Origin: Methylobacterium sp. SyP6R
Lineage (GTDB): Bacteria; Pseudomonadota; Alphaproteobacteria; Rhizobiales; Beijerinckiaceae
Length of the DNA stretch: 64,000 nt
Direction: 5' to 3'
NCBI RefSeq assembly: GCF_019216885.1
Contig: NZ_JAAQRC020000001.1
Location: 2,958,501-3,022,500, forward strand
Within the stretch, counting starts at the first letter, position 1. The number at the start of each line of letters is the position of its first letter. Positions 23,943 to 33,951 of the stretch are shown here, piece after piece. The position numbers and the translations under genes are program-made. The notes under the pieces were generated by a model. The model made no database searches. It was not told where the DNA came from and saw nothing but the letters and a program-made list of their open reading frames with translations.

Positions 23943-25970
23943 ATGAATTCCGAACCCAACCCGATCGACACCTACCCGCATTGGTGGCGGCTGCTGTTCG
24001 GCCGCTTCACCCTCGAATCCCTGCCGCTCCACGAGCCGATCGTGGTGGTGACCTTCCTGGCGGTCGCCGTCGGCGGCCTCGCCGTCCTCGGCCTCATCAC
24101 CCGCTACAAGCTGTGGGGCGTGCTCTGGCGCGACTGGTTCACCAGCGTCGACCACAAGAAGATCGGGATCATGTACATGGTCCTGGGCCTCGTCATGCTG
24201 CTGCGGGGCTTCGCCGACGCGGTGCTGATGCGCTCGCAGCAGGCGATCGCCCATGGCGGCTCCGACGGCTTCCTGCCGCCGCATCACTACGACCAGATCT
24301 TCACCGCCCACGGCGTGATCATGATCTTCTTCGTGGCGATGCCGCTGGTCACCGGGCTGATGAACTACGTCGTGCCGCTCCAGATCGGCGCCCGTGACGT
24401 CGCCTTCCCGTTCCTGAACAACTTCAGCTTCTGGATGACCACCGGCGGCGTCGTGCTGACGATGATGTCGCTGTTCATCGGCGAGTTCGCGGCCACCGGC
24501 TGGCTCGCCTATCCGCCGCTCTCGAACATCGCCTACTCGCCGAGTGTGGGCGTCGACTACTACATCTGGGCGCTGCAGATCGCCGGCATCGGCACGACGC
24601 TGTCCGGCGTCAACCTGATCGCCACCATCGTCAAGATGCGGGCGCCCGGCATGTCGATGATGAAGATGCCGGTCTTCACCTGGACCTCGCTCTGCACCAA
24701 CATCCTGATCGTCGCCTCCTTCCCGGTGCTCGGCGCCGTGCTGGCGCTGCTCACCCTCGACCGCTACGTCGGCACCAACTTCTTCACGAACGATCTCGGC
24801 GGCAACCCGATGATGTACGTGAACCTGATCTGGATCTGGGGCCACCCCGAGGTCTACATCCTGGTGCTGCCGGCCTTCGGCATCTTCTCCGAGGTGACCT
24901 CGACCTTCTCCGGCAAGCGCCTATTCGGCTACGCCTCGATGGTCTACGCCACGGTCGTCATCACCATCCTGTCCTACCTGGTCTGGCTGCACCACTTCTT
25001 CACCATGGGGTCGGGGGCGAGCGTCAACTCGTTCTTCGGCATCACCACGATGATCATCTCGATCCCCACGGGCGCGAAGATCTTCAACTGGCTGTTCACG
25101 ATGTATCGCGGCCGGATCCGCTTCGATCTGCCGATGATGTGGACGGTGGCCTTCATGCTGACCTTCGTCATCGGCGGCATGACCGGCGTTCTGCTCGCGG
25201 TGCCTCCGGCCGACTTCGTGCTGCACAACTCGCTGTTCCTGGTCGCGCACTTCCACAACGTGATCATCGGCGGCGTGCTGTTCGGGCTGTTTGCCGGCAT
25301 CTACTACTGGTGGCCGAAGGCCTTCGGGTTCCGGCTCGACCCGTTCTGGGGCAAGGTCTCGTTCTGGTGCTGGGTGGTCGGCTTCTGGGTCGCCTTCATG
25401 CCGCTGTACATCCTCGGCCTGATGGGCGTGACCCGGCGGATGAGCTCCTTCCCGGGACACGAGTACCAGCCGTTCTTCATCGTCGCCGCCATCGGCGCGG
25501 CGCTGATCGCCTGCGGCATCGCCGCGATGCTCGTTCAGTTCGCCGTCAGCATCCTGCGCCGCGAGCAGCTGCGCGACCTCACCGGCGACCCCTGGGGCGG
25601 CCGTACCCTGGAATGGGCGACCTCCTCGCCGCCGCCCGACTACAACTTCGCCTTCACGCCGCTGGTGCATGACGGCGACGCCTGGTCGGACATGAAAAGC
25701 CGCGGCTACAAGCGTCCGCTGGACGGCTACAAGGCCATCCACATGCCCAAGAGCACCGGCGCGGGCGTGATCATCTCCGCCATCGCCACGGTCTTCGGCA
25801 TCGCCATGGTCTGGCACGTCTGGTGGCTCGCGGTGATCTCGTTCTTCGGCGCGATCGCGGCGGTCATCATCCACACCTTCAACTACGACCGCGACTTCTA
25901 CATCCCCGCCGACGAGGTCGCGCGGACCGAGGCCGAGCGCACCCGCACGCTCGCCCTCGTGAAGGCCTGA
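23943..25970 (+). CDS. cyoB: Cytochrome o quinol oxidase subunit I
   Basis: This is the 675-residue heme-copper catalytic subunit. The Gly-His-Pro-Glu-Val-Tyr motif supplies the CuB histidine and cross-linked tyrosine. A His-His pair (Leu-His-His-Phe-Phe) completes CuB, and Ala-His-Phe-His binds the high-spin heme. About 15 helices fit the CyoB length of about 660-670. It binds low-spin heme b, high-spin heme o and CuB in the inner membrane. No cyoE (heme o synthase) lies at the end of this operon. Confidence 0.95.
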   Translation: MNSEPNPIDTYPHWWRLLFGRFTLESLPLHEPIVVVTFLAVAVGGLAVLGLITRYKLWGVLWRDWFTSVDHKKIGIMYMVLGLVMLLRGFADAVLMRSQQAIAHGGSDGFLPPHHYDQIFTAHGVIMIFFVAMPLVTGLMNYVVPLQIGARDVAFPFLNNFSFWMTTGGVVLTMMSLFIGEFAATGWLAYPPLSNIAYSPSVGVDYYIWALQIAGIGTTLSGVNLIATIVKMRAPGMSMMKMPVFTWTSLCTNILIVASFPVLGAVLALLTLDRYVGTNFFTNDLGGNPMMYVNLIWIWGHPEVYILVLPAFGIFSEVTSTFSGKRLFGYASMVYATVVITILSYLVWLHHFFTMGSGASVNSFFGITTMIISIPTGAKIFNWLFTMYRGRIRFDLPMMWTVAFMLTFVIGGMTGVLLAVPPADFVLHNSLFLVAHFHNVIIGGVLFGLFAGIYYWWPKAFGFRLDPFWGKVSFWCWVVGFWVAFMPLYILGLMGVTRRMSSFPGHEYQPFFIVAAIGAALIACGIAAMLVQFAVSILRREQLRDLTGDPWGGRTLEWATSSPPPDYNFAFTPLVHDGDAWSDMKSRGYKRPLDGYKAIHMPKSTGAGVIISAIATVFGIAMVWHVWWLAVISFFGAIAAVIIHTFNYDRDFYIPADEVARTEAERTRTLALVKA

Positions 25971-25980
25971 GGAACCCGCC

Positions 25981-26613
25981 ATGGCCCACGCACACAACGC
26001 CGCAGCGGACGACGGCGAGCTGCACTTCTACGTCGCCGACGACGAGCACGGTCACGCCGAGGGCGGGACCATGCTCGGGTTCTGGCTCTACCTGATGAGC
26101 GACTGCCTCATCTTCGCGATCCTGTTCGCGACGTACGGCGTCCTCGGGCGGAACTACGCGGCAGGCCCGTCCGGTGCGGACCTGTTCGACCTCAAGCTCG
26201 TGGCGGTGAACACCTCCATGCTGCTGTTCTCCTCCATCACCTACGGCTTCGCCATGCTGGAGATGGAGAAGGGCGACCAGCGGATGACCCAGCGATGGCT
26301 GGCGATCACCGGGGCCTTCGGCCTCTGCTTCATCGGCCTCGAACTGTTTGAGTTCGCCCACCTGATCCACGAGGGCGCCACGCCCCAGCGCAGCGCCTTC
26401 CTGTCCTCGTTCTTCACCCTGGTCGGGACGCACGGCCTGCACGTCACCTTCGGCTTGATCTGGCTCGTGACCCTGATGGTGCAGGTGCACCAGCGCGGCC
26501 TGATCCCGGCCAACCGCCGCCGGCTGATGTGCCTGAGCATGTTCTGGCACTTCCTCGACGTGATCTGGATCGGCGTCTTCACCTTCGTCTACCTGATGGG
26601 GTCCCTGAAATGA
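25981..26613 (+). CDS. cyoC: Cytochrome o quinol oxidase subunit III
   Basis: The 210-residue protein has five membrane helices and the subunit III pattern Gly-Thr-His-Gly-Leu-His-Val-Thr, with Trp-His-Phe-Leu-Asp near the C-terminus. A polar, His/Asp-rich N-terminus precedes helix 1. It stabilises subunit I and follows cyoB after 10 bases. Its stop overlaps the cyoD start (ATGA). Confidence 0.93.
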   Translation: MAHAHNAAADDGELHFYVADDEHGHAEGGTMLGFWLYLMSDCLIFAILFATYGVLGRNYAAGPSGADLFDLKLVAVNTSMLLFSSITYGFAMLEMEKGDQRMTQRWLAITGAFGLCFIGLELFEFAHLIHEGATPQRSAFLSSFFTLVGTHGLHVTFGLIWLVTLMVQVHQRGLIPANRRRLMCLSMFWHFLDVIWIGVFTFVYLMGSLK

Positions 26614-27005
26614 GCGCCCGCGCTCCCGTCTCCGACGACGTGCACGTCGAGGTCGTCCACGACCACCACGAGGCCGGCCACGGCAGCCGGAGGGAATACA
26701 TCACCGGCTTCGTCCTGTCGGTGATCCTCACGGCGATCCCGTTCTGGCTGGTGATGGCCGAGGTCTTCACCGATCCGCGGGTGACCTCCTTCGTCATCAT
26801 GGCCTTCGCGGTGGCGCAGATCGTGGTCCACATGGTCTACTTCCTGCACATGAACGCGCGCTCGGAAGGCGGCTGGACCATGATGGCGCTGATCTTCACC
26901 ATCGTGCTGGTGGTGATCGCGCTCTCGGGCTCGCTCTGGGTGATGTACCACCTCAACGCCAACATGATGCCGATGTCGCCGGGCGACATGCGCGCCATGC
27001 CGTGA
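26610..27005 (+). CDS. cyoD: Cytochrome o quinol oxidase subunit IV
   Basis: The 131-residue protein has three membrane helices typical of CyoD ([17 protein letters not shown] region). A His-rich N-terminus is present. It overlaps cyoC and the next gene by four bases each, so translation is coupled. It aids assembly of the CuB site in subunit I. Confidence 0.92.
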   Translation: MSARAPVSDDVHVEVVHDHHEAGHGSRREYITGFVLSVILTAIPFWLVMAEVFTDPRVTSFVIMAFAVAQIVVHMVYFLHMNARSEGGWTMMALIFTIVLVVIALSGSLWVMYHLNANMMPMSPGDMRAMP

Positions 27006-27748
27006 CGACGCGCAGCGATCCGTCACCACCGGCCGGGGCGTCCGCGCCCCGGTTCGGGCCCAAGCGCCTCCTCCTGCTCGGGCTCTCGCTCCTGGCGACG
27101 GCCCTGTTCCTCGCCCTCGGGATCTGGCAGGTCGAGCGCCGGGCCTGGAAGCTCGATCTCATCGCCCGGGTCGAGGCGCGGCTCGCCGCCGCCCCGGTTC
27201 CGGCGCCCGGCCGGGCCGAATGGCCGAAACTCTCCCGCGATGCCGACGAGTACCGCCGTGTCACGGCGACCGGCCGCTTCCTGCCCGACCGCGCCGTCCG
27301 CACGATGGCGGTGACCGAGAAGGGCGCCGGCTCCTGGCTCCTCGTGCCCCTCGTCACCGCATCCGGCGACACGATCCTGATCAATCGCGGCTTCGTGCCG
27401 TCCGACTGGCAGGGCTCGGCCGGGGACGGGGAGGGGAGCGTGACGGTGACGGGCCTGCTGCGGCTTCCTGAGCCCGGCGGCGGCTTCCTGCGCAGCAACG
27501 ATCCGGCCCATGACCGCTGGTATTCCCGCGATGTCGCCGCGATCGCGGCGGCGCGGAACTTGGGCCCGGTGGCACCCTACTTCATCGACGCGGATGCCTC
27601 CGGCAACGGGCCGAGCCAGCCGGTCGGCGGGCTGACCGTGGTGGTGTTCCACAACAACCACCTGATCTATGCCCTGACCTGGTTCGGGCTCGCCTTGCTG
27701 TCGGGCTACGCCGTGTACCGGCTGGTGAGAGAGCCGGGGGTGGGGTGA
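27002..27748 (+). CDS. SURF1-family oxidase assembly protein
   Basis: The 248-residue protein has membrane helices at both ends (about residues 22-41 and 220-240) and a periplasmic middle. SURF1 motifs are visible: Leu-Gly-Ile-Trp-Gln-Val-Glu-Arg-Arg-Ala-Trp-Lys, Ile-Asn-Arg-Gly-Phe-Val and His-Asn-Asn-His-Leu-Ile-Tyr-Ala-Leu-Thr-Trp. SURF1 helps insert heme into heme-copper oxidases. The GTG start overlaps the cyoD stop (GTGA), tying it to the cyo oxidase rather than to cytochrome aa3. Confidence 0.9.
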   Translation: MTTRSDPSPPAGASAPRFGPKRLLLLGLSLLATALFLALGIWQVERRAWKLDLIARVEARLAAAPVPAPGRAEWPKLSRDADEYRRVTATGRFLPDRAVRTMAVTEKGAGSWLLVPLVTASGDTILINRGFVPSDWQGSAGDGEGSVTVTGLLRLPEPGGGFLRSNDPAHDRWYSRDVAAIAAARNLGPVAPYFIDADASGNGPSQPVGGLTVVVFHNNHLIYALTWFGLALLSGYAVYRLVREPGVG

Positions 27749-27852
27749 GGCGCGGTTCGTTTTGACAGGGGCGATTCGGGACGGAGCTTACGCTCGTCCA
27801 CTCGCTCCCGAGTACCGTGAGCCCGTTCCCGGAAGCCCTGATGAAAAGTGGA

Positions 27853-28080
27853 GCGCGGGTTTCCTCCTCTCCCCGCGGGCGGGGAGAGGGCTGTGTCTCC
27901 GTTCAGGAGACGCAGCAAGCGGAGGCGTAGCCGGAGCGAGGGTGAGGGGGTCTCGACGAGTGAGACTCCTCCGGAAACACCCCCTCACCCTCGCCCTACG
28001 GGCTTGCCGAACCCTCTGAACGAGGGTTCGGCCCTCTCCCCGCCCGCGGGGAGAGAAGAAGACCCGCGCCTCTTTTTTCC
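27853..28080. repeat. Long palindromic repeat, family C, copy 2
   Basis: The outer arms read CTCTCCCCGCGGGCGGGGAGAG and, at the other end, CTCTCCCCGCCCGCGGGGAGAG. CGAGGGTGAGGGGGT and CCCCCTCACCCTCG form the middle arms. The whole 418-base gap between the converging SURF1 and ugpA genes is this structure plus a short tail; no gene is seen. It probably serves as a bidirectional terminator. Confidence 0.8.
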
Positions 28081-28166
28081 TAGACAGGTCTCTGCGGGGC
28101 CCGCGAAATAGCTGAGCAGTCGAATTTGATCGAAGTGCTTCCGGGGGTCAGACTCCCCCAGCCCCC

Positions 28167-29051
28167 TCAATACGCCACCCGCTTCTCGACATACCGGAAC
28201 TGGATCGCCGTCAGGCCGATCACGATCGCCATCAGCACCACCGACTGCGCCGCCGATCCGCCGAGATCGGCACCGATGCGGCCGTCCTGGTAGACCTTGT
28301 AGACCAGGGTCTGGGTCGCCCGGCCGGGGCCGCCATGGGTGAGTACGTCGATGACGCCGAACGTCTCGCAGAAGGCGTAGACGACGTTGACGACCATGAG
28401 GAAGAACGTGGTCGGCGAGAGCAGCGGGAAGACGATGGTCCAGAACCGCCGGGCCGGGCCGGCGCCGTCGATCGCCGCCGCCTCGATCACGCTGCCGGGA
28501 ATCGCCTGGAGCCCGGCGAGGAAGAACAGGAAGTTGTAGGAGACCTGCTTCCAGGCCGCCGCCATCACCACCAGGATCATCGCGTGGTTCCCGTCGAGCA
28601 GCGGGTTCCACGGGATGCCGATCTGGTTGAGACCCCGGGCGATCAGCCCGAGGCCGGGCTGGAACAGGAAGCCGAACAGCACGCCGGCCACGGCGGGAGC
28701 GACCGCGTAGGGCCAGATCAACAGGGTCCGGTAGATGCCGGAGCCCCGGATCTCCCGGTCGGCCATCGCGGCGAGCAGCAGCGCGAAGCCGAGCGACAGC
28801 CCCGCCACCGCCGCGGCGAAGACCAGCGTGGTGACGAGAGCCTGGTAATACCCTGCGTCCGTGAACAGGGCCCGGTAATTCTCGAACCAGACGAACTCCG
28901 TCGAGAGCCCGAACGCATCCTGCATCTGGAACGACTGCCAGACCGCCTGGACTGCCGGCCAGTAGAAGAACAGGCCGACGATCAGGAGCTGCGGCGCGAT
29001 CAGCGCCGCCGGCAGCAGCCGGCCTCCGAAGGTGATGCGTTCGGGGCTCAT
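28167..29051 (-). CDS. ugpA: sn-Glycerol-3-phosphate-type ABC transporter permease UgpA
   Basis: The 294-residue permease has six helices and the EAA loop [15 protein letters not shown] that contacts the ATPase. Length and start (Ala-Leu-Ile-Ala-Pro-Gln-Leu) fit UgpA. It follows ugpB after four bases and forms the membrane channel with UgpE. UgpE and UgpC are encoded about 5 kb upstream on the same strand, separated by two metabolic genes. Confidence 0.85.
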   Translation of the reverse strand: MSPERITFGGRLLPAALIAPQLLIVGLFFYWPAVQAVWQSFQMQDAFGLSTEFVWFENYRALFTDAGYYQALVTTLVFAAAVAGLSLGFALLLAAMADREIRGSGIYRTLLIWPYAVAPAVAGVLFGFLFQPGLGLIARGLNQIGIPWNPLLDGNHAMILVVMAAAWKQVSYNFLFFLAGLQAIPGSVIEAAAIDGAGPARRFWTIVFPLLSPTTFFLMVVNVVYAFCETFGVIDVLTHGGPGRATQTLVYKVYQDGRIGADLGGSAAQSVVLMAIVIGLTAIQFRYVEKRVAY

Positions 29052-29055
29052 GAGG

Positions 29056-30375
29056 TTACCGCCCGGCCTGCTTCTCGAACTGGCGCAGCATCGCGTTGCC
29101 GCGGGCCGCCGCCTCGTCGAGGGCCTGCTTCGGCGTTTTCTTGCCGGCCAGCGTGCCCTCGATCTCCTCGGCCCATAGGTCGCGCATCTGCGGCAGGTTG
29201 CCGAGACGTAAGCCCCGGGAATTCTCGGTCGGCGGCTTGTTGGTCAGTTCCTTGATCGGCGTCTCGAGGGCCGGGTTCTTGTCGTAGAAGCCGTCCGCCT
29301 TGGACTTCTCGTAGGCGGCTTTGGTGATCGGCATGTAGCCGGTGGTCTGATGGAGCTTCGCCTGCCGGTCGGTGTCGGACAGGAAGGTGAAGAACTTCGC
29401 CACGCCCTTGTACTCGTCGGGCTTCTTGCCGCCCATCACCCACAGCGAGGCGCCGCCGATGATGCTGTTCTGCGGCGCGCCCGGCACGTCGGGATAATAG
29501 GGCATCGGCGCCGAGGCCCAGGCGAACTTCGCCGCGCCCTTGACGTTGCCGTAGGAGCCGGACGAGCCGAACATGATCGGGCACTCGCCGGCGGTGAAGC
29601 GGCCGAAGCCGCTGTCGTAGCGGCCGGAATAGTCGAAGGACTTGTCCTTCTGCGCCTCGGCGAGGTTGGCGAGGTGCTTGACCTGGAGCGGCCCGTTGAT
29701 CTCGAGGGTGGTGTCGAGGCCGTCCATGCCGTTGGCCTTGGTGGCGACCGGCAGGTTGTGCCAGGCCGAGAGCTGCTCGATGTTGAGCCAGGTGACCCAG
29801 GTGGTCGAGAAGCCGCAATTCGGGAAGCCGTTCTGTGTCAGCTTCTTGGCCGCGGCGAACAGGTCCGGCCAGGTCTTCGGCGGCTCGGAGAGGCCGATCG
29901 ACTTCAGCGCGTCGGTATTGACCCACATCACCATCGACGACGAGTTGAACGGGAACGAGAGCATCTCGCCCTTGGTCGTCGAGTAGTAGCCGGTGATCGC
30001 CGGCAGATAGGCGTTCGGGTCGAACGGCTCGCCGGCATCCTTCATCAGCTGGTAGACCGGCTTGATCGCGCCCTTGGCCGACATCATCGTGGCAGTGCCG
30101 ACCTCGAACACCTGCATGATGTGCGGCGCGGTGCCGGCGCGGAAGGCCGCGATGCCGGCATTCAGCGTCTCGCCGTAATTGCCCTTGTAGGTCGGCACCA
30201 CCTTGTAGTCGCTCTGGCTCGCGTTGAACTCGTCGGCGAGGCGGTTGACGGCGTCGTTGTTGGCGCCGGTCATCGCGTGCCACCATTGCAGCTCGGTCAC
30301 GGCGAGCGCCGGGGTGGCGGCGAGCGCCAGGCCTAAGCCCGCGAGCGCGATGCGGATGGTCGTGGTGGGGGCCAT
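29056..30375 (-). CDS. ugpB: sn-Glycerol-3-phosphate-type periplasmic binding protein UgpB
   Basis: The ATG at 30375 gives 439 residues with a signal peptide ([12 protein letters not shown]). The UgpB start Leu-Gln-Trp-Trp-His-Ala-Met follows. Other family segments include [19 protein letters not shown]. It captures glycerol-3-phosphate or glycerophosphodiesters in the periplasm. It is coupled to ugpA. The 353-base upstream gap holds a family A repeat (30585-30695) and its promoter is presumably between 30376 and 30584. Confidence 0.88.
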   Translation of the reverse strand: MAPTTTIRIALAGLGLALAATPALAVTELQWWHAMTGANNDAVNRLADEFNASQSDYKVVPTYKGNYGETLNAGIAAFRAGTAPHIMQVFEVGTATMMSAKGAIKPVYQLMKDAGEPFDPNAYLPAITGYYSTTKGEMLSFPFNSSSMVMWVNTDALKSIGLSEPPKTWPDLFAAAKKLTQNGFPNCGFSTTWVTWLNIEQLSAWHNLPVATKANGMDGLDTTLEINGPLQVKHLANLAEAQKDKSFDYSGRYDSGFGRFTAGECPIMFGSSGSYGNVKGAAKFAWASAPMPYYPDVPGAPQNSIIGGASLWVMGGKKPDEYKGVAKFFTFLSDTDRQAKLHQTTGYMPITKAAYEKSKADGFYDKNPALETPIKELTNKPPTENSRGLRLGNLPQMRDLWAEEIEGTLAGKKTPKQALDEAAARGNAMLRQFEKQAGR

Positions 30376-30584
30376 CGGGGTGTCGTCTCCTCGTGTGCGG
30401 CCCCTCATGCGGGGCCCGCGTGACACTCCGACGACAGGGCGCCGGGGGGTGACGCGGCCCGCACCGTCTCCAGCGGCGGGCAGCTTGTTAGTAGCTGGCT
30501 AAGCACAGCCGCGACCGGGGGACAAGGGAGGGTCGTGAAGAGTGTGGCCCCGTCGGCGCAGTTCTCCGGATCATCCTACTCACG

Positions 30585-30695
30585 ACCTCATCCTGAGGTG
30601 CGACCGCAGAGAGCCTCGAAGGAGGGCTCCAGAGACCACCGAGACTTCTGGAGCCCTCCTTCGAGGCTCCCTGCGGTCGCACCTCAGGATGAGGT
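30585..30695. repeat. Long palindromic repeat, family A, copy 2
   Basis: The ends are ACCTCATCCTGAGGTGCGAC and its near-exact complement; the inner arms are CCTCGAAGGAGGGCTCCAG and its complement. This copy is the most perfect hairpin of the family. It lies between the end of the TPP-enzyme gene and ugpB. A sister copy lies on the other side of the TPP gene. Confidence 0.87.
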
Positions 30696-30728
30696 TGCAG
30701 GTGGGATGAAAGCTTCGAACTCGAAGCT

Positions 30729-32405
30729 TCAGGCCCGCTTCCGGTCCCGCAGGGCCTGGATCGTCGTGGTCGGGGTGATCGCCTCGGGATCGATCGGGCA
30801 GTGCAGGATCGCCGGCAGGCCGGAATCCCGCGCCCGCGCCAGGGCCGCCGGGAAGTCCTCGGTGCGCTCGACCCGCTCGCCGTAGCCGCCGAAGGCCGTG
30901 GCATAGGCGGCGAAATCGGGATTCTTCAGCGCGGTGCCGGAGACGCGGCCGGGATATTCCCGCTCCTGATGCATCCGGATCGTGCCGTACATGCCGTTAT
31001 CGACCAGGATCACGATGATCGGCAGCCCGTACTGGACGGCGGTGGCGAATTCCTGCCCGTTCATCAGGAAGTCGCCGTCGCCCGACACCACCACGACCGT
31101 GCGCTCGGGCAGCAGGCGCTTGGCGCCGACGGCGGCGGGGACGCCGTAGCCCATCGAGCCCGAGGTCGGGGCGAGCTGGCCGTCATGGGCCCGGAACGGC
31201 CAGAACCGGTGGACCCAGGTGGCGAAGTTGCCCGCGCCGTTGCACAGGATCGCGTCGGCCGGCAGCGTCTCGCGCAAGTGGGCCATCACGCCACCCATCT
31301 GGAGCGTGCCCGGGGTGGTGATCCGGGTCGGATCGCTCCAGGCGAGGTAATCGGCGTGTAAGGCCTCGGTGCCGGCGGCCCAGGGCAAGGTCCGGGGCGG
31401 CTGCACCGTCTCGATCGCCGCCGCGAAGGCGGTCGGGCTCGCGTTGATGGCGAGCGCCGGGCTGTAGACGCGGCCCAGCTCCTCCGGATCGGGATGGATG
31501 TGGACGAGGCGCTGGCGCGGGCCGGGTATATCCAGCAAAGTGTAGCCCTGGGACGGGATCTCCGACAGCCGCCCGCCGACGACGAGAAGCAGATCCGACT
31601 CCTTGATCCGGGCCAGCAGCTTCGGGTTGACGCCGAGGCCGAGATCGCCGGCATAGCAGCGGTGATCGGCCGGGAAATGGCCCTGGCGCCGGAACGAGCA
31701 GGCGACGGGGAGCGAGAACAGGTCGGCGAAGCGCGTGAAGCGCCGCACGGCCTCCGCCGACCAGCGGCTGCCGCCGAGGATCGCGAAGGGTTTTTCCGCC
31801 TGCGCCAGGAGGTTCTGCAAAGCGACCATCTGGGACAGGGCCGGATGGGTCTCGACCGGCCGGAAGGCGGGAGCATCCGCGACCGTCGCGGTCTCGACCA
31901 GCATGTCCTCGGGCAGCGCGATCACCACCGGTCCGGGCCGGCCGGCGGTGGCGACGTGGAAGGCGCGGGCGATCAGTTCCGGCAGCCGGTCGGCGCTGTC
32001 GATCTCGGTCACCCACTTGGCGATGGTGCCGAACACCGCCCGGTAATCGAGTTCCTGGAACGCCTCGCGCTCCCGCGCCGCCCGCTCGATCTGGCCGACG
32101 AACAGGATCATCGGGGTCGAATCCTGCTTGGCGATGTGCAGGCCGGGCGAGGCGTTGGTGGCGCCGGGCCCGCGGGTGACGAAGCAGATCCCGGGCTTGC
32201 CCGTCAGCTTGCCGTGCGCCTCCGCCATCATGGCGGCGCCGCCCTCCTGCCGGCAGACGGTGAGGCGGATCTGCGCGTCGTGCAGCGCGTCGAGCACCGC
32301 GAGATAGCTCTCGCCGGGGACGCAGAAGATGTCGCCGACGCCGTGGCGGGCGAGCTGGTCCACCAGGATCTGCCCGCCGGTGCGGGGGCGGGGGGCGTCG
32401 GTCAT
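30729..32405 (-). CDS. TPP-dependent enzyme, acetolactate-synthase-like
   Basis: The 558-residue protein has the three domains of the TPP family. The catalytic glutamate lies in Arg-Gln-Glu-Gly-Gly-Ala-Ala-Met-Met-Ala. The TPP/Mg motif Gly-Asp-Gly-Asp-Phe-Leu-Met-Asn starts the C-terminal domain and ends at Asp-Asn-Gly-Met-Tyr. Domain order fits large-subunit acetolactate synthases and related decarboxylases. No small regulatory subunit is adjacent, so a catabolic or uncharacterised keto-acid reaction is likely. The preceding gene encodes a CoA-transferase. The ATG at 32405 follows GGAGGA. Confidence 0.8.
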   Translation of the reverse strand: MTDAPRPRTGGQILVDQLARHGVGDIFCVPGESYLAVLDALHDAQIRLTVCRQEGGAAMMAEAHGKLTGKPGICFVTRGPGATNASPGLHIAKQDSTPMILFVGQIERAAREREAFQELDYRAVFGTIAKWVTEIDSADRLPELIARAFHVATAGRPGPVVIALPEDMLVETATVADAPAFRPVETHPALSQMVALQNLLAQAEKPFAILGGSRWSAEAVRRFTRFADLFSLPVACSFRRQGHFPADHRCYAGDLGLGVNPKLLARIKESDLLLVVGGRLSEIPSQGYTLLDIPGPRQRLVHIHPDPEELGRVYSPALAINASPTAFAAAIETVQPPRTLPWAAGTEALHADYLAWSDPTRITTPGTLQMGGVMAHLRETLPADAILCNGAGNFATWVHRFWPFRAHDGQLAPTSGSMGYGVPAAVGAKRLLPERTVVVVSGDGDFLMNGQEFATAVQYGLPIIVILVDNGMYGTIRMHQEREYPGRVSGTALKNPDFAAYATAFGGYGERVERTEDFPAALARARDSGLPAILHCPIDPEAITPTTTIQALRDRKRA

Positions 32406-32470
32406 GGGTGTGTCCTCCGGTGGTCTCTCAAGGCCCGGCTCAGTGTTGGTGGCGGCCCGTCCTGCTCGCA

Positions 32471-32591
32471 ACCTCATCCTGAGGTGCGAGTGAAACGAGC
32501 CTCGAAGGAGGGCTCCAGATGACCCTGACATCTCTGGAGCCCTCCTTCGAGGTCAGCCGATCTCTGATCGACTGACACCTTAGGATGAGGT
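32471..32591. repeat. Long palindromic repeat, family A, copy 3
   Basis: The ends are ACCTCATCCTGAGGTGCGAG and ACACCTTAGGATGAGGT; the core arms are the same as in copies 1 and 2. Its right part carries a GGTCAGCCGAT segment shared with the left part of copy 1, so the copies are modular. It lies between the CoA-transferase and the TPP-enzyme gene. Confidence 0.85.
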
Positions 32592-32651
32592 CAAGGGTGG
32601 GAGAGAGAGCAGCATCACGCGCGCGGCCCGTTTTTTGGAATCGGGACGGGT

Positions 32652-33824
32652 TCACCCGCCCCAGGCCGGATCCGCCAGCACGCTCTGCGTATGGTCCCCC
32701 ACCTGCGGCGAGGCGGTCTGGGCGGCCATCGGCACGCCGTCGATGACGATCGGCGAGCGCACGCTCGGGATCGTGCCGCCCTTCGCCCGGGGATCGGGCA
32801 GGTCGAGGCGCATCCCGCGATGGACCACCTGCGGGTCGGAGAAGACCTCGGCGAGGTCGTTGATCGGGCCCACCGGGACGTTGACGGCGCCGAGCCGGGC
32901 CAGCAGATCGGCCTTGGTGTGGCGGCCGGTCTCGGCTGCGATGAGCGGGATCAGCACGTCGCGGCGGGTGACGCGGCCCGGATTGGTGGAATAGTCCGGA
33001 TCGAGGTGCCAGGTCGTGCCGAGGACACCACAGAACTTCTGGAACTGCCCGTCATTGCCGCAGGCGACGATGATGTGGCCGTCCGACGTCGGGAAGACCT
33101 GATAGGGGACGATGCTGGTATGCTCGTTGCCCATCCGGGGCGGCAGCATGCCCGACACGAGGTAGACCAGCGCCTGGTTACCGAGCACCGAGACCTGGGT
33201 GTCGAGGAGTGCCATGTCGATGTGGCAGCCCTTGCCGGTGGCGTGCCGGCCCTGGAGCGCGGCGAGGATCGCCACCGTGCCGTAGACCCCGGTGAACACG
33301 TCCGCGAAGGCGACCGCGGTCTTGACCGGCTCGCCCTCGGGCTCGCCGGTGAGCGACATGATCCCGCCCAGCCCCTGGACCATGAAGTCGTAGCCGGCCC
33401 GCGGCGCGTAGGGCCCGTTCTGGCCGAAGCCGGTGACCGAGCAGGTGATCAGCCGCGGGTTGAGGGCGCTCAGAGCCTCGTGGTCGAGGCCGTACTTCTT
33501 CAGGCCGCCGACCTTGAAGTTCTCGATCACCACGTCGGCATGGGCGGCGAGCTTGCGCACCACGGCCTGGCCGTCTTCGGTCTCGAAATCGGCCGCGACC
33601 GAGCGCTTGCCGCGGTTCGTCGAGTGGAAGTACGAGGCCGAGAGCGTTTCGCCGTCCGCGCCCTCGACGAAGGGCGGGCCCCAGGTCCGGGTGTCGTCGC
33701 CGACGACCGGCCGCTCGACCTTGACCACGTCGGCGCCGAGATCCGCCAGGAGCTGGCCGATCCAGGGACCGGCCAGGATGCGGGCGAGTTCGAGCACCTT
33801 GATGCCGGCGAGGGGTTTGTGCAC
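32652..33824 (-). CDS. CaiB/BaiF (class III) CoA-transferase
   Basis: The 390-residue protein begins with Leu-Ala-Gly-Ile-Lys-Val-Leu-Glu-Leu-Ala-Arg-Ile-Leu-Ala-Gly-Pro, the family start. It continues with Leu-Gly-Ala-Asp-Val-Val-Lys-Val-Glu-Arg. The catalytic aspartate position lies in the region Asp-Met-Ala-Leu-Leu-Asp. It moves CoA between carboxylic acids by a ternary-complex mechanism; the acids are unknown. A GTG start is preceded by GGGAGG. It is followed by the TPP-enzyme gene and preceded by ugpC, all on one strand. Confidence 0.85.
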   Translation of the reverse strand: MHKPLAGIKVLELARILAGPWIGQLLADLGADVVKVERPVVGDDTRTWGPPFVEGADGETLSASYFHSTNRGKRSVAADFETEDGQAVVRKLAAHADVVIENFKVGGLKKYGLDHEALSALNPRLITCSVTGFGQNGPYAPRAGYDFMVQGLGGIMSLTGEPEGEPVKTAVAFADVFTGVYGTVAILAALQGRHATGKGCHIDMALLDTQVSVLGNQALVYLVSGMLPPRMGNEHTSIVPYQVFPTSDGHIIVACGNDGQFQKFCGVLGTTWHLDPDYSTNPGRVTRRDVLIPLIAAETGRHTKADLLARLGAVNVPVGPINDLAEVFSDPQVVHRGMRLDLPDPRAKGGTIPSVRSPIVIDGVPMAAQTASPQVGDHTQSVLADPAWGG

Positions 33825-33876
33825 GAAGACCGAGCCTCCCAGTCACGCGTCTCCCGTTTGCGGGATGACGCCTCAG

Positions 33877-33896
33877 ATCCCGCTTCTGCGGGATCG
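33877..33896. terminator. Hairpin between ugpC and the CoA-transferase
   Basis: A perfect eight-base stem (GATCCCGC / GCGGGATC) with a TTCT loop follows a smaller related inverted repeat. It lies in the 127-base gap after ugpC, so it could end the ugpEC transcript or limit read-through. Confidence 0.5.
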
Positions 33897-33951
33897 CGTT
33901 CCGCCTGCATACGCCGAGGCTTAGGCAGCGGGAAAGGCCGCCGGCCTCCGG

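Noticed and set aside
30729..33824. Oxalyl-CoA decarboxylase plus formyl-CoA transferase pair
   Set aside because: The gene types match in outline, but the TPP enzyme carries the Arg-Gln-Glu-Gly-Gly-Ala motif of acetolactate-synthase-like enzymes, not the oxalyl-CoA decarboxylase pattern.
33843..33896. Fourth copy of family B repeat
   Set aside because: It shares only a short CGGGAT hairpin and lacks the GTCAT/ATGAC ends and the 140-base length.
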